DNA of 64,000 nt from Allosaccharopolyspora coralli. Lineage in GTDB: Bacteria; Actinomycetota; Actinomycetes; Mycobacteriales; Pseudonocardiaceae. The stretch covers positions 2,604,001-2,668,000 of the forward strand of contig NZ_CP045929.1 of NCBI RefSeq assembly GCF_009664835.1, read 5' to 3'. Positions 62,547 through 64,000 of this stretch are shown piece after piece. Position 1 is the first letter of the stretch, and the number at the start of each line of letters is the position of its first letter. The notes under the pieces were generated by a model. That model did no database searches, was not told the DNA's origin, and saw only the letters and a list, made by a program, of their open reading frames with translations. Made by a program: the position numbers and the translations under genes.

Positions 62547-64000
62547 ATGACGATCCCCGACGATTCCCCGCACCACGAAGCCCATCGACAGTCGGTGGAT
62601 CATGCCGAGCACCAGCTCGATTCCCTCGAACCGACTCAGCACAGGCGCTCGGTGTCGAGACGATCGGCGAGTCTGGCGCTCTTGGTGGTCACCGCCGTTG
62701 GGATTGCTGCGCTGATCGCCGTGGCCCTGACTGCGCTGACAGCCAGCGACGCGTACGTAGCGTACGGATTGCCCGATCCGGGCGCCGTTGTTCGCTATGG
62801 ACTCCCGCTGGCACGGGTGATCGCCGAGGCCGCAGCACTGGTCTGTATCGGCTCGTTGTGGCTGGCGACCTTCGGTGTTCCCGCGCAGCCATCAGGTTTC
62901 GTTGCTGCGGACGGCTATGCGGCGTTGCGCACGGCCGGATGGGCGGGCACAGCGTGGTTCGGGGGCGCTGCCCTCGTGGCGCCGCTCCTAGCCGCAGACG
63001 CCTCGGGAAGGCCCATCTCCGACCTGGCCGACCCGATAGTCCTTCTTGGACTCATCGATGCGATCGAACAAGCCAAGTCCTGGCTGCTGACTGCCGGAAT
63101 CGCGCTGGTCGTGGCCATCGGATGCCGCCTGGCCTTGACGTGGAAGACCGCCGCAGTCCTGATGCTGCTCTCGTTGGCCGCATTGCTCCCCGTGATCGCC
63201 ACTGGGCACTCGGCCAGCGGTGCCCACGATGTTGCCACGAGCAGCATGCTGTACCACCTGGTGGGAGCATCGTTGTGGATCGGTGGGCTGATCGCAGTAC
63301 TAGCCCACGCCGCCCGGGGCGGCGCACATCTGGGCCTGGTCGCACGCCGGTTCTCCGGCTTGGCGCTGGTGTGCTGGATCGGCATGGCCGCCTCAGGAGT
63401 AATCAATGCTGCCACGCGGCTCACCTTGCCCGATCTTGTCACCAGCGACTACGGGCTGCTCATCCTTGTCAAGGTCGCGGCCCTCGGGGCATTGGGATTC
63501 GCGGGTTATCGCCAACGTGCTCAGGCTGTGCGGGCGATTGCTGGCAGGCAAGGAATCGGGGACTTGCTGCGGCTTGGAGCCATCGAGGTCTTACTGATGT
63601 CCGCCACCGTCGGAGTGGCAGTGGCGCTCGGGCGTACACCCCCTCCGGCCGCAGCGGGCGAGGTTCCCTCACGCACCGAAGAACTGATCGGCTACGACCT
63701 CGCCGGCCCGCCCACAGTGCTGAGAATGCTGCTCGACTGGCGCTTCGACCTCATCTACGGAGTCCTGGCGGTGGTTTTGGCGGCGCTCTACCTCCGGGCG
63801 GTGTGGCGGCTACGTCGACGTGGCGAGGGATGGCCAGTCATGTGCACCGTCGCCTGGCTGTGCGGATGTGCTGTCGTCCTGCTAGCCACGTCGTCGGGAA
63901 TCGGCCGTTACGCACCGGCGGTGCCCAGCGTCCAGCTCGCGAGCTGGCTCCTGCTCACCGTGGTCGCACCGGCCCTGCTGATGTCCGCAGCTCCGCTTTC
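62547..64000 (+). CDS. CopD/CtaG fusion copper membrane protein, partial
   Basis: Open to the right edge, 484 residues visible. A His-rich N-terminus (DDSPHHEAHRQSVDHAEHQL) precedes about eight helices with a CopD domain (LPVIATGHSASGAHDVATSS, then YHLVGASLWIGGLIAVL). A second domain of the caa3 CtaG type follows (LLDWRFDLIYGVLAVVLAAL and YAPAVPSVQLASWLLLTVVA). Fusions of this type are common in actinomycetes and are thought to import copper and aid cytochrome oxidase assembly. ATG 62526, in the same frame, is an alternative start; neither has a strong ribosome-binding site. Confidence 0.88.
   Translation, partial: MTIPDDSPHHEAHRQSVDHAEHQLDSLEPTQHRRSVSRRSASLALLVVTAVGIAALIAVALTALTASDAYVAYGLPDPGAVVRYGLPLARVIAEAAALVCIGSLWLATFGVPAQPSGFVAADGYAALRTAGWAGTAWFGGAALVAPLLAADASGRPISDLADPIVLLGLIDAIEQAKSWLLTAGIALVVAIGCRLALTWKTAAVLMLLSLAALLPVIATGHSASGAHDVATSSMLYHLVGASLWIGGLIAVLAHAARGGAHLGLVARRFSGLALVCWIGMAASGVINAATRLTLPDLVTSDYGLLILVKVAALGALGFAGYRQRAQAVRAIAGRQGIGDLLRLGAIEVLLMSATVGVAVALGRTPPPAAAGEVPSRTEELIGYDLAGPPTVLRMLLDWRFDLIYGVLAVVLAALYLRAVWRLRRRGEGWPVMCTVAWLCGCAVVLLATSSGIGRYAPAVPSVQLASWLLLTVVAPALLMSAAPL

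Overview
The window is high-GC DNA with actinobacterial codon use, frequent GTG/TTG starts, GGAGG ribosome-binding sites and actinobacterial families (DUF6153, RipA-like NlpC/P60, CsoR, BlaI–M56 pairs, VKOR–DsbA). It most likely comes from an actinomycete, perhaps of the Pseudonocardiaceae; the family is a guess. It reads as an accessory copper and envelope-redox island on a plasmid or chromosome. Three insertion sequences and several decayed genes (Tn3 transposase, CDF, NiCoT, DUF1015 and DUF2752 remnants) mark repeated rearrangement.

Layout. 0–5 kb: end of a DUF1015 gene, a Tat-type class V aminotransferase, a CzcO-like flavoprotein beside a CDF-transporter remnant, and an M23 peptidase. 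5.7–13.9 kb, minus strand: a complex I-like membrane module A–(unusual 408-aa protein)–H–J–K–L–M–N with no recognisable NADH or Fe-S subunits. 14.1–17.6 kb: CsoR operator, csoR, copZ-like and copA-like genes. 17.6–25.3 kb: DUF305 and DUF6153 proteins, an IS3 element, an SbnA-like enzyme with an MFS exporter, and an NlpC/P60 hydrolase. 25.5–45.4 kb: dense copper/redox region with four BlaI–M56 regulator pairs, two multicopper oxidases, TVP38, Lgt-like, DUF3105, DUF305, TlpA, a cyclodipeptide synthase, a second CsoR and a methyltransferase. 46–52.5 kb: a complete System I cytochrome c maturation operon (ccmABCDEF-H-I-G). 52.6–56.2 kb: two CcdA-type transporters, redoxin, thioredoxin and a small Met/Cys-rich secreted protein. 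56.2–58.9 kb: IS256 and a broken IS3. 59–64 kb: VKOR, DsbA, a fifth BlaI–M56 pair, CopC and a CopD/CtaG fusion running off the end.

How it fits together. The strongest signal not explained by single genes is a recurring dyad, TACTA-N7-TAGTA, found between about 24 and 56 kb directly upstream of most operons there. With five BlaI/MecI/CopY-type repressors, four of them co-transcribed within the same region, this looks like one regulon in which M56 membrane proteases sense envelope copper or redox stress and relieve BlaI repression. Targets would handle copper oxidation and binding (MCO, DUF305, Met-rich protein), thiol–disulfide exchange (CcdA, TlpA, redoxin), haem attachment (Ccm) and, unexpectedly, synthesis of a cyclic dipeptide. 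The regulatory link is inferred from sequence alone.
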